Source of the DNA: Actibacterium sp. MT2.3-13A
GTDB lineage: Bacteria > Pseudomonadota > Alphaproteobacteria > Rhodobacterales > Rhodobacteraceae
Assembly (NCBI RefSeq): GCF_018139985.1
Contig: NZ_JAGSOU010000013.1
Coordinates: 42,359-106,358 of the forward strand
Reading direction: 5' to 3'
DNA: 64,000 nt
The first letter of the stretch is position 1. Each line of letters starts with the position of its first letter. Under the pieces are notes generated by a model that was given only the letters and a program-made list of their open reading frames with translations, searched no databases and had not been told where the DNA came from. The translations under genes and the position numbers were made by a program. Of this stretch, positions 27,568 to 38,830 are shown piece by piece.

Positions 27568-28308
27568 TCAGATGCAGCGCCCGCCGTCCACCTCCAGCGC
27601 GACGCCCGTGATCATGCTGGCCTCGTCCGAGCACAGGAAACAGGCGGCGTTGCCCATGTCCTCGGGGGTGGAGAACCGCCCCAGCGGAATGGTGGACAGA
27701 AACTTCGCCCGCATCTCGGGCGTGTCCTCGCCCATGAAACTGGCCAAGAGCGGCGTCTCGCCGGCCACCGGGTTCAGCGCGTTCACGCGGATCGCATCGG
27801 GGGCCAGTTCCACCGCCATCGCCCTGGTCGCGGTGATCATCCAGCCTTTCGAGGCATTATACCAGTTCAGTCGCGGTCGGGGCGACACGCCGGCGGTCGA
27901 GGCGATGTTGAGGATCGTGCCGCCGCCGTGCGCCTTCATATGCGGCACGATATGGCGCGCGGTCAGGTAGACCGACTTCGCGTTCACCGCGAAGACCCGG
28001 TCGAATTCCTCTTCCGTGACCTCTTCCAGGGGCTTGGGCAGATGGGTGATGCCGGCATTGTTCACAAGGATGTCGAGCCGCCCGAACAGGGCGAAACCCG
28101 CCTCGGCCATCTCCAGGACCGAGCCGCCGCGCGACACGTCCACCACCTGCGCGGTGCCGCCGATCTCATGCGCCACCGCCTCGGCGGCGGCGGCGTTGAT
28201 GTCGGCCACCATAACCCGCGCGCCTTCGGCTGCGAATTTCCGCGCGATCCCCGCGCCGAAGCCCGACCCCGCGCCGGTCACGATCGCGGTCTTGCCTGCA
28301 AGCCTCAT
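27568..28308 (-). CDS. SDR family oxidoreductase
   Basis: 246-residue classical short-chain dehydrogenase/reductase. The cofactor loop is VTGAGSGFGAGIA, the structural motif is NNAG (VNNAGITHL), and the catalytic residues are Ser in NIASTAGVSPR and YxxxK in YNASK. An Asp after the second strand (VADIN) suggests NAD(H) preference. The C-terminal DGGRCI is usual for the family. AGGGAGG lies 5 bases before the ATG at 28308. The substrate is unknown; it follows the ALDH of the ABC transporter cluster and may act on the same compound. Confidence 0.88.
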   Translation of the reverse strand: MRLAGKTAIVTGAGSGFGAGIARKFAAEGARVMVADINAAAAEAVAHEIGGTAQVVDVSRGGSVLEMAEAGFALFGRLDILVNNAGITHLPKPLEEVTEEEFDRVFAVNAKSVYLTARHIVPHMKAHGGGTILNIASTAGVSPRPRLNWYNASKGWMITATRAMAVELAPDAIRVNALNPVAGETPLLASFMGEDTPEMRAKFLSTIPLGRFSTPEDMGNAACFLCSDEASMITGVALEVDGGRCI

Positions 28309-28344
28309 CTCCACCTCCCTTTCGTCATTTTCCGGAAAATCGCC

Positions 28345-29793
28345 TCACCCATGCCGGGCGGCGACCGTCTTGAGCACCGAAAACCCATAGAGCGCCTCGA
28401 ACCCCTTCTCGCGCCCGTGGCCCGATTTCCCGACGCCTCCGAAGGGCAACTCGACCCCGCCGCCTGCGCCATAGTTGTTGACGAACACCTGGCCCGCGCG
28501 CAGCCGCCTGGCCAGCCGCATCTGCCGCGCCCCGTCGCGCGACCAGATGGCGGCGACCAGCCCGTAATCGGTGCCGTTGGCGATGGCCACGGCCTCCTCC
28601 TCGTCCTCGAAGGGGATCAGCGCCTGCACCGGCCCGAAGATCTCGTCGCGGGCCAGCCGGTGATCGGGGGAAAGGCCCGCCAGCAGTGCGGGCGCGACGT
28701 AATGCCCGCCCCCGGGCGCACCCTCGGCAATGGCCCCCCGGGCCACGATGTGCGCGGGATCGGCCAGCGCCACGAAGCCCTCGACGATCTCCTTTTGCCG
28801 GGCCGAGATCAGCGGCCCGACCTCCAGATCCGCCAGCGCGGGCCCCACCCGCAGGCTCTCGTAGGCCGCCGCCATTCGCGCAAGAACCTCGTCATGGACC
28901 TCCCGCTGCACGAGGATGCGCGAGGCGGCCGAACAGGTCTGACCCGCGTTCTGCACGCCCGCGTTCACCAGGAAGGGCAGGGCGTCGTCGAGATCGGCAT
29001 CGGCAAAGACGATCTGCGGCGATTTCCCGCCCAGTTCCAGCGTCACCGGCACGATGTTGCGCGCCGCCGCCGCCTGCACGGCCGCGCCCACGCCGACCGA
29101 GCCGGTGAAGGACAGGTGCCGCACGCCGGGATGGGCGGCCAGCGCCGCGCCGGCCTCCTCGCCCAGGCCCGGCACCACGTTCAGCGTGCCGGGCGGCAGC
29201 CCCGCCTCTCCGGCCAGCCGGGCGAAGGCCAGCGCCGTCAGGCAGGCCTCCTCGGCCGGTTTCAGCACGCAGGCGTTGCCCATGGCCAGCGCCGCGCCCA
29301 CCGAGCGGCCGATGATCTGCATCGGGTAGTTCCAGGGCACGATATGGCCGGTCACACCATGCGGCTCGCGCAGGGTGTAGACGGTGTAGCCGCTCTGATA
29401 GGGGATGGTCTCACCCATCACCTTGTCGGCCGCTCCGCCGTAGAACTCCATGTAGCGGGCCAACGCGCGGGCATCGGCAAGGGCCTGCGTCAGAGGCTTG
29501 CCGACATCCTGTGCCTCGATCCGGGCCAACGCCTCGGCGCGTTCCTCGACCAGCCGGCCCAGCCGGGTCAGCACCCGGCCGCGCTCGGTCGCGGTCATCC
29601 GGCCCCAGTCGCCCGCCAGTGCGGCCTGCGCCGCGGCGACGGCGGCGTCGATATCCGCCGCGCCGCCGCGCGCGATGGCGCCGGTTTCCTGCCCGGTCGA
29701 TGGGTCCTCCACCGGCAGCGTTTCGCCCCCCGCCGCCGCCTGCCAGCGCCCGCCGATCAGCACCTCGCGGCTGTCAAACCAGAGCTCCTGCAT
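28345..29793 (-). CDS. NAD-dependent aldehyde dehydrogenase
   Basis: 482-residue aldehyde dehydrogenase with the catalytic Cys in VQNAGQTCSAASRILV, the Glu in VTLELGGKSPQIVF and the cofactor loop FTGSVGVGAAV. PWNYPMQIIGRSVGAAL and the C-terminal GVGKSGHGREKGFEALYGF place it with broad betaine/aminoaldehyde-type dehydrogenases. GGGAGGA precedes the ATG at 29793, which lies inside the last 20 bases of the upstream ABC ATPase gene. This coupling indicates that it processes an aldehyde derived from the imported substrate. Confidence 0.88.
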   Translation of the reverse strand: MQELWFDSREVLIGGRWQAAAGGETLPVEDPSTGQETGAIARGGAADIDAAVAAAQAALAGDWGRMTATERGRVLTRLGRLVEERAEALARIEAQDVGKPLTQALADARALARYMEFYGGAADKVMGETIPYQSGYTVYTLREPHGVTGHIVPWNYPMQIIGRSVGAALAMGNACVLKPAEEACLTALAFARLAGEAGLPPGTLNVVPGLGEEAGAALAAHPGVRHLSFTGSVGVGAAVQAAAARNIVPVTLELGGKSPQIVFADADLDDALPFLVNAGVQNAGQTCSAASRILVQREVHDEVLARMAAAYESLRVGPALADLEVGPLISARQKEIVEGFVALADPAHIVARGAIAEGAPGGGHYVAPALLAGLSPDHRLARDEIFGPVQALIPFEDEEEAVAIANGTDYGLVAAIWSRDGARQMRLARRLRAGQVFVNNYGAGGGVELPFGGVGKSGHGREKGFEALYGFSVLKTVAARHG

Positions 29794-31381
29794 CGCCTGT
29801 CCTCCCTTGCGGCCAGTCTGCCGGAAGAACCGGCGCCGCGGCAATCAGTTCCTGCGTGTAGGGGTGCTGGGGGTGGGCGAAGACCGCCTCGGTCGCGCCG
29901 CGTTCCACGATCCGCCCGGCCCGCATCACCAGCACCCGGTCGGTGATCGCGCGCACCACGCCGAGGTCGTGGCTGATGAAGAGATAGGACAGGCCGAGAC
30001 GCGCCCTGAGCTCGGCCAGCAGGTCGAGGATCTGCGCCCGCACCCGCACGTCCAGCGCCGACACCGCCTCGTCCAGCACGATCAGCTCGGGCCGCGTGAT
30101 CAGCGCGCGGGCGATGGCGATGCGCTGGCGCTGCCCGCCCGAGAATTCGTGGATGTATTTCTGCGCGTCGCGCGCGCGCAGCCCCACCGCCTCCAGGGCC
30201 TCGGTCACGCGGGCCTCGGCATTCGCGGGCCGCCCGGTCAGGTGAAAGGGCTCGGCCACCAGCCGCCCGACCCGCCAGCGCGGGTTGAAGCTGCCGTAAG
30301 GGTCCTGGAACACCACCTGCATCTTGCGCCGCATATGGGCTGGCATGTGCTGGCCGGCCGCGACCCTCTCGCCATCGAGGCGGATCTCGCCGCCCTGAAC
30401 CTCCTCCAGCCCGAGGATGGCGCGGGTGAGAGTGGACTTGCCGCAGCCCGACTCGCCCACCAGCCCGAGGCTTTCGCCGCGGCGGAGCGTGAAGCTCACC
30501 TCGCTGACCGCCCGGAAAGGGGCGGAGCGGCGGAAGAGGCCGTGCCGCGCGTCGGGATAGTCGCGGGTCACGCCCTGAAGCTCTAGCAGGGGCGCCTCCT
30601 GCGGCGCAGGGCCGGGGTCCGGGCGGTGGCCCGAGGCCTCGAACAGGTCGCGCGTATAGGGGTGGCGCATCTCGGCCAGCACCGCGCCGGTGGGCCCGGT
30701 TTCGACGATTTCCCCCTTCTGCATCACCGCCAGCCGGTCGGCCATCCCGGCCACCACCGCCAGGTCATGGGTGATCAGCATCAACGCCATGCTGTCCTCG
30801 GCCACCAGGCGTTTGAGCAGGTCGAGGATCTGCGCCTGCGTGGTCACGTCCAGCGCGGTGGTGGGCTCGTCGGCGATCAGCAGGGCCGGGCGCAGGGCGA
30901 TGGCCATGGCGATGCAGACCCTCTGCCGCTGCCCGCCCGAGAGCTGGTGCGGATAACGGTCCAGCCCGAACCGCTCTGCCGGCAGGCCCACGCGCGCCAG
31001 CACCTCGGCGGCGCGGGCGCGGGCCTTGGCGCGCGGGGTGCCGCAATGCAGGCGAAGGGTCTCGGCCACCTGCGCGCCGATGGTCTGCACCGGGTTCAGC
31101 GCGGTCATCGGCTCCTGAAAGATCATGCCGATGCGATTGCCGCGCAACGCGCACATCTCGGGCTCGGACAGCGCGGTCAGGTCCGCGCCGTCGATGGTCG
31201 CGCGCCCCGTCAGGCGGCTGCCATGCGGCAGCAGCCGCATCAGCGCCAGTGCGGTCATGGATTTGCCCGAGCCGCTTTCGCCCACCAGACCGAACACCTC
31301 GCCCGCGCGCAGATCGAAGGAGACGTCACGCAGGATGGGCTGGCCGTGGATCTCCAGCGACAGGTTCTCGACCGCGATCAT
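29774..31381 (-). CDS. Peptide/nickel-type ABC transporter, fused double ATPase (DppD-DppF)
   Basis: 535-residue protein made of two ABC ATPase domains in tandem. The first (about 1-250) has Walker A GESGSGKS, signature LSGGQRQRVCIAMAI and Walker B LLIADEPTTALD. The second (about 270-535) has GESGCGKS, FSGGQRQRIAIARAL and LIVLDEAVSALD. It energises the permeases encoded immediately upstream for uptake of a peptide-like or other small solute. The start overlaps the stop of the dppC-like gene by 4 bases. Confidence 0.93.
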   Translation of the reverse strand: MIAVENLSLEIHGQPILRDVSFDLRAGEVFGLVGESGSGKSMTALALMRLLPHGSRLTGRATIDGADLTALSEPEMCALRGNRIGMIFQEPMTALNPVQTIGAQVAETLRLHCGTPRAKARARAAEVLARVGLPAERFGLDRYPHQLSGGQRQRVCIAMAIALRPALLIADEPTTALDVTTQAQILDLLKRLVAEDSMALMLITHDLAVVAGMADRLAVMQKGEIVETGPTGAVLAEMRHPYTRDLFEASGHRPDPGPAPQEAPLLELQGVTRDYPDARHGLFRRSAPFRAVSEVSFTLRRGESLGLVGESGCGKSTLTRAILGLEEVQGGEIRLDGERVAAGQHMPAHMRRKMQVVFQDPYGSFNPRWRVGRLVAEPFHLTGRPANAEARVTEALEAVGLRARDAQKYIHEFSGGQRQRIAIARALITRPELIVLDEAVSALDVRVRAQILDLLAELRARLGLSYLFISHDLGVVRAITDRVLVMRAGRIVERGATEAVFAHPQHPYTQELIAAAPVLPADWPQGRTGDAGALV

Positions 31382-32195
31382 GCCGAGCGCCTCCGCAGCC
31401 GCGGGTCCAGCAGGTCGCGCAGCCCGTCGCCCAGCAGGTTCAGCCCCAGCACCAGTGCGACGATGGCCAGTCCCGGCAGCAGCGCCAGCCGCGGGGCGGT
31501 GTAGATCATGGTCTGCGCCTCGGCCAGCATCCTTCCCCAGCTGGGCGTCGGCGGCTGCGCGCCGAGGCCGACATAGGACAGGCCCGCCTCGGCCAGGATG
31601 CCGAGCGAGAACTGGATCGTGCCCTGCACGATCAGCAGGTTCAGGATATTGGGCGCGATATGCTCGACGCTGATCCGCAGCGCGCCCTTGCCCGCCACGC
31701 GCGCGGCGAGGATGTAGTCCAGCGTCCACAGGCTCAGCGCGGCGCCGCGGGTGACGCGGGCGAAAACGGGGATGTTGAAGATCCCGATGGCCAGGATCGC
31801 GTTCAGCGCCGAAGGGCCGAGGACGGCGGTGATCAGGATGGCGATGACCAGCGCCGGGAAGGCGAAGATCAGGTCGTTGCCGCGCATCACCAGCTCGTCG
31901 ATCCATCCGCCGTGGCGTGCCGCGGCCAGCAGGCCCAGCGGCACGCCCGCGGCCAGCCCGATGCCGACCGCCACCAGCGCAACCGCGATCGAACTGCGCG
32001 CGCCCACCATCAGCATGGAAAGCATGTCGCGCCCGAAATGGTCCGTGCCGAGCGGATGCGCGGGCGAGGGCGGTTGCAGCTTGGCCGCGATGTTCAGCGC
32101 GGCCACGTCCTGCGGCACCCACAGCAGCGAGAGCAGCGCCACCGCCAGGAACAGCGCGGTCAGCGCCGCGCCGAGGATCATCTGCGCGGGCCACC

Positions 32196-32199
<4 letters not shown>
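31378..32199 (-). CDS. Peptide/nickel-type ABC transporter permease (DppC-like)
   Basis: 273-residue inner-membrane permease. The N-terminal helix is followed by the DppC hallmark HPLGTDHFGRDMLSMLM. Further helices and the EAA-type cytoplasmic loop (RVAGKGALRISVEHIAPNILNLLIVQ) follow, and the C-terminus carries GLNLLGDGLRDLLDPRLR. It overlaps the DppB-like gene upstream and the ATPase gene downstream by 4 bases each, so the three are one translation-coupled unit. Confidence 0.93.
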
Positions 32200-33143
<944 letters not shown>

Positions 33144-33349
33144 GGGGCGACGTTAGCCCTGGCTCCGCGGGCTGGCCAGAGCTTTCGGGCTTGCCTTGGC
33201 GGGGCCTTTGGGCAAGGCTTTGCGCGGGCCGTGGCGATGGCGTCGCCACAGGGGCCGCGCGCCCCGCGCCCGGCGGCGCCGCCCGCCTGACGTCCTGAAC
33301 GCCGGGACCTTTCGGGGGCCCCGCGCGGGCCTCATCCCAGGAGGTCGAG

Positions 33350-34564
33350 ATGACGAAAACCGAACGTCCCGCATTCTACCCGTTCCAAAATGGCGAAAAG
33401 GCACCTCTGCCCTTTTCGCCCGGGGAATACGATACCCGCCTGATGGGGCTGCGCAGCGCGATGGATGCCACCGGCGCCGAGGTGGTGGTTCTGACCTCGA
33501 TGCAGAACGTGGCCTATTACTCGGGCTTTCTCTATTGCAGCTTCGGCCGGCCCTATGCGCTGGTGGTGACGGCGTCGGACGCGGTGACCATCAGCGCCGG
33601 CATCGACGCGGGCCAGCCCTGGCGGCGCTGCCACGGCGACGCCATCACCTATACCGACTGGGCGCGCGACAATTTCTGGCGCGCGGTGGCCTCGGTCACC
33701 GGACAGGCGCGCGCGGTGGGCTACGAGGGCGACCACCTGACGCTGGCGCAGGCGGAGCGTCTGAAAACCTTCCTGTCGCCCGCGCGGATGGTCGATATCG
33801 CGCCCGCCACGATGCAGCAGAGGATGCGCAAATCGCCCGCCGAGATCGACCTGATCCGCGCCGGCGCGGCGGTGGCCGATGTCGGCGGCTACGCCATCCG
33901 CGACGCGGTGCGGCCGGGCGCGCGCGAGATCGACGTGGCGATGGCGGGCCGAGACGCGATGGAACTAGAGATCGCCCGCCGCTTTCCCGATGCCGAATAC
34001 CGCGACACCTGGGTATGGTTCCAGTCGGGGATCAATACCGACGGCGCGCACAATCCGGTCACCTCGCGCAGGCTGGAACGCGGCGATATCCTCTCGCTCA
34101 ACACCTTTCCCATGATCTCGGGCTATTACACGGCGCTGGAGCGCACCCTGTTCGTGCAAGAGGTGGACGACGCCTCGCTGGCGATCTGGGAGGCCAATGT
34201 CGCCGCGCATGAACTGGGCATGTCCCTGCTGAAGCCGGGCGCCAGCTGTGCCGGTGTGACCCATGCCATCAACGATTTCCTCGCCGGGTGCGACCTGCTG
34301 CAATTCCGCAGCTTCGGCTATGGCCATTCCTTCGGCGTGCTCAGCCATTACTACGGCCGCGAGGCTGGGCTGGAACTGCGCGAGGATATCGACACGGTGC
34401 TGGAACCCGGCATGGTGATCAGCATGGAGCCGATGCTGACCATTCCCCAGGGCCGGCCCGGCGCCGGCGGATACCGCGAGCATGACATCCTGATCATCAC
34501 CGAGGGCGGCCCCGAGAACATCACCGGGTATCCCTACGGGCCGGGGCTCAACGTGGTCGGCTAG
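33350..34564 (+). CDS. Creatinase (creatine amidinohydrolase), M24 fold
   Basis: 404-residue pita-bread-fold protein that matches creatinase closely from memory: FLYCSFGRPYALVVT, GQPWRRCHGD, TWVWFQSGINTDGAHNPVTSR, ILSLNTFPMISGYYTALERTLF, FGYGHSFGVLSHYYGREAG and GGYREHDILII. His234 in DGAHNPVT sits where the catalytic His of Pseudomonas creatinase lies (His232), and the length is the same. The enzyme splits creatine into sarcosine and urea without a metal. AGGAGG precedes the ATG. It is divergent from the ABC transporter operon, which may import its substrate. No sarcosine oxidase or creatininase is nearby. A related amidine substrate cannot be excluded. Confidence 0.85.
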   Translation: MTKTERPAFYPFQNGEKAPLPFSPGEYDTRLMGLRSAMDATGAEVVVLTSMQNVAYYSGFLYCSFGRPYALVVTASDAVTISAGIDAGQPWRRCHGDAITYTDWARDNFWRAVASVTGQARAVGYEGDHLTLAQAERLKTFLSPARMVDIAPATMQQRMRKSPAEIDLIRAGAAVADVGGYAIRDAVRPGAREIDVAMAGRDAMELEIARRFPDAEYRDTWVWFQSGINTDGAHNPVTSRRLERGDILSLNTFPMISGYYTALERTLFVQEVDDASLAIWEANVAAHELGMSLLKPGASCAGVTHAINDFLAGCDLLQFRSFGYGHSFGVLSHYYGREAGLELREDIDTVLEPGMVISMEPMLTIPQGRPGAGGYREHDILIITEGGPENITGYPYGPGLNVVG

Positions 34565-34680
34565 GGGTGGATTAACCATTCGCCTTGACGCGGGCGCGGC
34601 TTTGGTGTCGCTTGGCCGAAATCCTTTGGTTTTTCCGCCCTTGCGCCGCGCGGGGGCCAATTGAATGAGGCCGCGCCCGT

Positions 34681-35451
34681 ATGGTTACAGACATGCTTCC
34701 GCCCCCCCGCCGACTGCACCGCCGGCAGGTCTTGATCGGGGCGGCGGCCACGCTCGGCCTGGCGGGCTGCATGGAGATCGACGGCACCGCCCCGGTGAGA
34801 ACGGCACCGCCGCATGTAGTGGCGCGCTACGGCGCGTTCGAGGATGGCGGCTTCCACATCGGGGCGGTGCCGCCGTCGCTGCTGAACATCCGCACCTACC
34901 GCGTGGTGGTGGCCTATACCGGGCCCGAGGCGGCGGGCACGATCGTGGTCGATCCCTACGCGCGCTTCCTCTATCTCGTCACCGGGCCGCAGCGCGCCTA
35001 CCGTTACGGCGTCGCCGTCGGGCGCGCGGGGCGCGGCTTTGCCGGCAATGCCGTGGTCAGGCGCAAGCAGGAATGGCCCTCCTGGGCGCCCACCCGGAAC
35101 ATGATCCGGACCCAGCCGGAGATGTATGCCGAATACGCCGCGGGCCTGCCCGGCGGGCCGCAGAACCCGCTGGGCGCGCGGGCGCTCTATCTCTATCGCG
35201 GGGGCAAGGATACCTATTACCGCATTCACGGCACCAACGACGTGCGCTCGATCGGGCACGCCACCTCGGCGGGCTGCATCCGGCTGTTCAACCACGACAT
35301 CCTCGACCTCTACGAGCGCGCGCCGCTGGGCACGCCGGTCAAGGTCCGCACGAAGGCCGAATCGCGCCTCTACGAGGGCGTGATGGAAGAACAGCCCGAC
35401 GGCACGCTGGTGCAGCTGGAGCCGCCGGTGATCTGGCCCGACGGCTATTGA
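34681..35451 (+). CDS. L,D-transpeptidase (YkuD family), probable lipoprotein
   Basis: 256-residue YkuD-domain protein. The catalytic signature is IHGTNDVRSIGHATSAGCIRLFNHD, with the active-site Cys in SAGCIRL. The N-terminus has RRQVLIGAAATLGLAGC, which reads as a twin-arginine-like signal ending in a lipobox (LAGC), so it is probably a periplasmic lipoprotein. It would form 3-3 peptidoglycan cross-links or attach proteins to peptidoglycan. The ATG at 34681 is used; 34693 is possible. It ends at a strong bidirectional terminator. Confidence 0.9.
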   Translation: MVTDMLPPPRRLHRRQVLIGAAATLGLAGCMEIDGTAPVRTAPPHVVARYGAFEDGGFHIGAVPPSLLNIRTYRVVVAYTGPEAAGTIVVDPYARFLYLVTGPQRAYRYGVAVGRAGRGFAGNAVVRRKQEWPSWAPTRNMIRTQPEMYAEYAAGLPGGPQNPLGARALYLYRGGKDTYYRIHGTNDVRSIGHATSAGCIRLFNHDILDLYERAPLGTPVKVRTKAESRLYEGVMEEQPDGTLVQLEPPVIWPDGY

Positions 35452-35475
35452 GCGCGCCCGCACAGGCGGAACGGC

Positions 35476-35500
35476 AAAGGGCGCCCGAAGGCGCCCTTTT
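35476..35500. terminator. Bidirectional intrinsic terminator
   Basis: Perfect 10-bp stem AAAGGGCGCC / GGCGCCCTTT with a CGAA loop and flanking A and T runs, between the convergent L,D-transpeptidase and ABC binding-protein genes. It works in both directions by its symmetry. Confidence 0.85.
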
Positions 35501-35520
35501 CCTTTGCAGCGCGGGACGGA

Positions 35521-36990
35521 TCAGTCGGTCCAGCGCACGCCGGTCAGGTCGTTCGCCTGCGTCGGCGCGTTTTCCCACAACCCCTCGATCTTCGCGTTGG
35601 CGACGCCGGTCTTGGCCAGCTGGAAGAGGAAGCCGTTCACATAGTCGGCGGCGATCTTGCCCTGCGCCGCCTTCAGCAGGTCCGAGCGCGCCGCCGGGTC
35701 GGTGGTGCCCTCCAGCGCGTCCATCAGCGCCCGGAAGCCCGGATCGTCATATTGGAAATAGTAATCGGGCCGGGCGTAGATATTGATGTCGGCGGGTTCG
35801 GTATGGCTGACGACGGTCAGGTCGAAATCCTTGCCGCGGAACACCTGTTCCAGCCATTGCGCCCATTCCAGGTTGGTGATCTCGATCTCGATCCCGACCG
35901 CGCGCAGATGGGCCGCGATGATCTCGCCGCCGCGGCGGGCATAGCTGGGCGGGGGCAGCGCCAGGCGCAGTTTCAGATCGGTCTGCCCAGCCTCGGCCAG
36001 CAGCCGCTTGGACAGTTCCGGGTCATATGCCGAGATGCCCGTCAGATCGACGTAATCGGGGTTGTGCGGCGCGAAATGCGTGCCGATCGGTGTGCCGAAG
36101 CCGAACATCGCCCCGTCGATGATGTCCTGGCGGTTGATCGCGTGGGCGATCGCCTTGCGCACCCGCACATCGCCCAGCGGCGCGGATTTGTGGTTCATCG
36201 ACAGGATGGTCTCGCCCTCGGTCGAGCCGACGATGACCGAAAACCGAGGGTCGGCCTCGAACTGCGCCAGCGTCTCGGGCGCGGGGAAGTTGGGGAAAGC
36301 ATCGACATCGCCGGCCATCAACGCCGCGAAGGCGGCGTTGGGGTCCGAGATGAACTTGAACGTGGCCTTGGCCAGCGCCGGCGCCTTGCCCCAGTAATCG
36401 GGGTTGCGCGCGATCTCCACCCGGTCGCCCTGCAGCCAGCGGGTGAAGGTGAACGGCCCGGTGCCCACCGGCGCGGTGGCGGCCGTGTCGATGCTTTCGG
36501 GCGCCACGATCACGGCGTCGCCCCAGGCCATCTTGAACGGGAAATTCCCGTCCGGCGCCTTCAGCGTGACGCGCACGGTGGTCTTGTCCAGCGCCTCGAC
36601 CTCCGCGATCCCCGCGAACAGCGCCTTCTGCGCGTTGGTGCTGTCCTCGGCGCGGGCGCGGTCGAGGCTGAATTTCACATCCTCTGAATCCATCGTGGTG
36701 CCGTCGTGGAAGGTCACGCCCCCGCGCAGCGAGAAGGTGTAGACCGTGCCGTCGTCTGAGACCTGCCAGCTTTCGGCCAGCCCCGGCAGGATCGCGCCGT
36801 CCGGGCCGAAGCGCGTCAGACCCTCGAAGATGTTCGCATAGACGACCTCGTCGATCGCGGCGGCGGCGCCGGCGGTGGGGTCGAGGTTCGGCGGCTCCAG
36901 CACCATGCCGATGGTCAGGCTGTCCTGCGCGGCCCAGGCCGCGCCGCCGCCGAGCAGCATCGCGGTGGCGGCGATTTGGAAAAGGCGCAT
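35521..36990 (-). CDS. ABC transporter substrate-binding protein (SBP_bac_5)
   Basis: 489-residue periplasmic binding protein of the peptide/nickel class. It has a signal peptide (RLFQIAATAMLLGGGAAWAA) and the family opening LTIGMVLEPPNLDPTAGAA, then LAESWQVSDDGTVYTFSLRGGVTFHDG and DVKFSLDRA. GGGAG precedes the ATG at 36990. It is the only such gene in the window and lies 2.4 kb upstream of the DppB-like gene on the same strand, separated by the plus-strand creatinase and L,D-transpeptidase genes. It is therefore the likely receptor for that transporter; the ligand is unknown. Confidence 0.9.
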   Translation of the reverse strand: MRLFQIAATAMLLGGGAAWAAQDSLTIGMVLEPPNLDPTAGAAAAIDEVVYANIFEGLTRFGPDGAILPGLAESWQVSDDGTVYTFSLRGGVTFHDGTTMDSEDVKFSLDRARAEDSTNAQKALFAGIAEVEALDKTTVRVTLKAPDGNFPFKMAWGDAVIVAPESIDTAATAPVGTGPFTFTRWLQGDRVEIARNPDYWGKAPALAKATFKFISDPNAAFAALMAGDVDAFPNFPAPETLAQFEADPRFSVIVGSTEGETILSMNHKSAPLGDVRVRKAIAHAINRQDIIDGAMFGFGTPIGTHFAPHNPDYVDLTGISAYDPELSKRLLAEAGQTDLKLRLALPPPSYARRGGEIIAAHLRAVGIEIEITNLEWAQWLEQVFRGKDFDLTVVSHTEPADINIYARPDYYFQYDDPGFRALMDALEGTTDPAARSDLLKAAQGKIAADYVNGFLFQLAKTGVANAKIEGLWENAPTQANDLTGVRWTD

Positions 36991-37146
36991 GATTTCACTC
37001 CCTTCGGGCCGCGCAAGCCGGCGGCGCGCCCCCATGAAACGCGGCGCGGGGCCGCATGGCAAGCGTCGCTGACAACAGAAGGCTTTATTTTCTGCGCCGC
37101 AGCGCTATAACCCGCCCGACGTTGAGGAGCCTTGGGAGGAGTAACC

Positions 37147-37980
37147 ATGAGCGCCACCGCACGCATCACCGCCCCGACCCCGTCGGAAATCCGCGCCCGC
37201 AAGGGCGGCACGCCTCTGGTCTGCCTGACCGCCTACACCACGCCCATCGCCCAGCTCGTCGATCCGCATTGCGATATCGTGCTGGTGGGCGACAGCCTGG
37301 GCATGGTGCTGCACGGGCTGCCCTCGACGCTGGGCGTCACGATGGAGATGATGTCCCTGCATGGCGCCGCCGTCGCCCGCGGGCTGAAGCAGGCGATGAT
37401 GGTCGTGGACATGCCCTTCGCCTCCTACGAGGAAAGCCCTGAGCAGGCGTTCGGCAACGCCGCGCGGCTGATGCGCGAGACCGGCTGCGCCGCGGTCAAG
37501 CTGGAAGGCGGCGTCGAGATGGCCGAGACCATCCGCTTCCTCACCGCCCGGTCGATTCCGGTGATGGCCCATATCGGGCTGACCCCGCAGGCGATCAACA
37601 CGCTGGGCGGCTACAAGGTGCAGGGCCGGGGCGAGGACGCCGCGCGCGTGCTGGCCGATGCCAAGGCCGTGGCCGAGGCCGGCGCCTTCTCTGTTGTGCT
37701 GGAAAAGGTGCCGGCCGCGCTGGGCGACGAGATCACGGCGGCCATCGACATTCCCACCATCGGCATCGGGGCCTCCGCGGGCTGCGACGGCCAGATCCTG
37801 GTGGTCGACGACATGCTGGGTCTCTTCACCGCCTTCAAGCCGAAATTCGCCAAGCGCTACGCCGAACTGGGCAAGAGCGCCGATGCCGCCATCGCCGCCT
37901 ATGCCGCAGAGGTGCGCGCCCGCGCCTTCCCCGCGCCCGAGCATGTCTTCGGCGACGCCGCGCCGGAGCCGAAGAAATGA
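37147..37980 (+). CDS. panB: 3-methyl-2-oxobutanoate hydroxymethyltransferase
   Basis: 277-residue PanB, which adds a hydroxymethyl group from 5,10-methylene-THF to alpha-ketoisovalerate in pantothenate synthesis. Recognisable lines are [26 protein letters not shown] (Mg-binding Asp), [29 protein letters not shown] and [27 protein letters not shown] lies 6 bases before the ATG at 37147. Its stop overlaps the panC start by 4 bases. Confidence 0.96.
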   Translation: MSATARITAPTPSEIRARKGGTPLVCLTAYTTPIAQLVDPHCDIVLVGDSLGMVLHGLPSTLGVTMEMMSLHGAAVARGLKQAMMVVDMPFASYEESPEQAFGNAARLMRETGCAAVKLEGGVEMAETIRFLTARSIPVMAHIGLTPQAINTLGGYKVQGRGEDAARVLADAKAVAEAGAFSVVLEKVPAALGDEITAAIDIPTIGIGASAGCDGQILVVDDMLGLFTAFKPKFAKRYAELGKSADAAIAAYAAEVRARAFPAPEHVFGDAAPEPKK

Positions 37981-38828
37981 GCACCCCCATCCTGCGCCGC
38001 CTCGACGCGCTGCGCGCCCTGACCGCGCAGTGGCGCAAGGGTGGCGAGACGGTCGCCGTCGTCCCCACCATGGGCGCGCTGCACGAAGGGCACCTCAGCC
38101 TCGTGCGCGCGGCCAAATCCGGCGCCGACCGGGTGATCGTGACCATCTTCGTCAACCCCAAGCAGTTCAACAGCGCCGAGGACCTGGCCAACTACCCCCG
38201 CACCGAAGAGCAGGACGCGCGCAAGCTGGCCCCCTTCGCGGTGGATGCGGTCTATGCCCCGACGCCGGACCAGATCTATCCCGAGGGCTTTGCCACCAAC
38301 GTGTCGGTCTCGGGCGTGTCCGAGGGGCTGTGCGGCGCGCACCGGCCGGGCCATTTCGACGGCGTTGCCACCGTGGTGACCAAGCTCTTCCTGCAGACCA
38401 GCGCCGATCGCGCCTATTTCGGCGAGAAGGACTTCCAGCAGTTGCAGGTGGTCAAGCGGCTGGCACGCGACCTCGACATTGCGGTGGAGGTTGTCGGCTG
38501 CCCCACCGTGCGCGAGGCCGACGGTCTGGCGCTGTCCTCGCGCAACGTCCGCCTGTCGCCGGAGGCGCGGGCGAAGGCCCCCGCGCTCCACGCCGCGATG
38601 ACCCGCGCCGCCGAGCGGCTCGGATCGGGCGCCGACCCCGAAACCGCCCTTGCCGAGGCCCGTGCCGCGATCCTCGAGGGCGGCTATGCGGAGGTCGAAT
38701 ACCTCGAACTGCGCGCCGAGGACGGGCTCGCCCCGCTTGCCGCGCCCGACCGCCCCGCACGACTGCTGGCGGCGGCGTGGCTCGACGGAATCCGGCTGAT
38801 CGACAACATCCAGATCCAACCCGCCTGA
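37977..38828 (+). CDS. panC: Pantothenate synthetase
   Basis: 283-residue pantoate-beta-alanine ligase, the last step of pantothenate synthesis. The HIGH-like nucleotide motif lies in [68 protein letters not shown] and [12 protein letters not shown] are all present. It is translationally coupled to panB through ATGA. A type 1 repeat starts 2 bases after the stop, and the lower-GC polysaccharide block begins about 300 bases further on. Confidence 0.96.
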   Translation: MSTPILRRLDALRALTAQWRKGGETVAVVPTMGALHEGHLSLVRAAKSGADRVIVTIFVNPKQFNSAEDLANYPRTEEQDARKLAPFAVDAVYAPTPDQIYPEGFATNVSVSGVSEGLCGAHRPGHFDGVATVVTKLFLQTSADRAYFGEKDFQQLQVVKRLARDLDIAVEVVGCPTVREADGLALSSRNVRLSPEARAKAPALHAAMTRAAERLGSGADPETALAEARAAILEGGYAEVEYLELRAEDGLAPLAAPDRPARLLAAAWLDGIRLIDNIQIQPA

Positions 38829-38830
38829 TC

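Noticed and set aside
35476..35500. The 10-bp inverted repeat as an operator
   Set aside because: Position between convergent stop codons with flanking A and T runs is that of a terminator.
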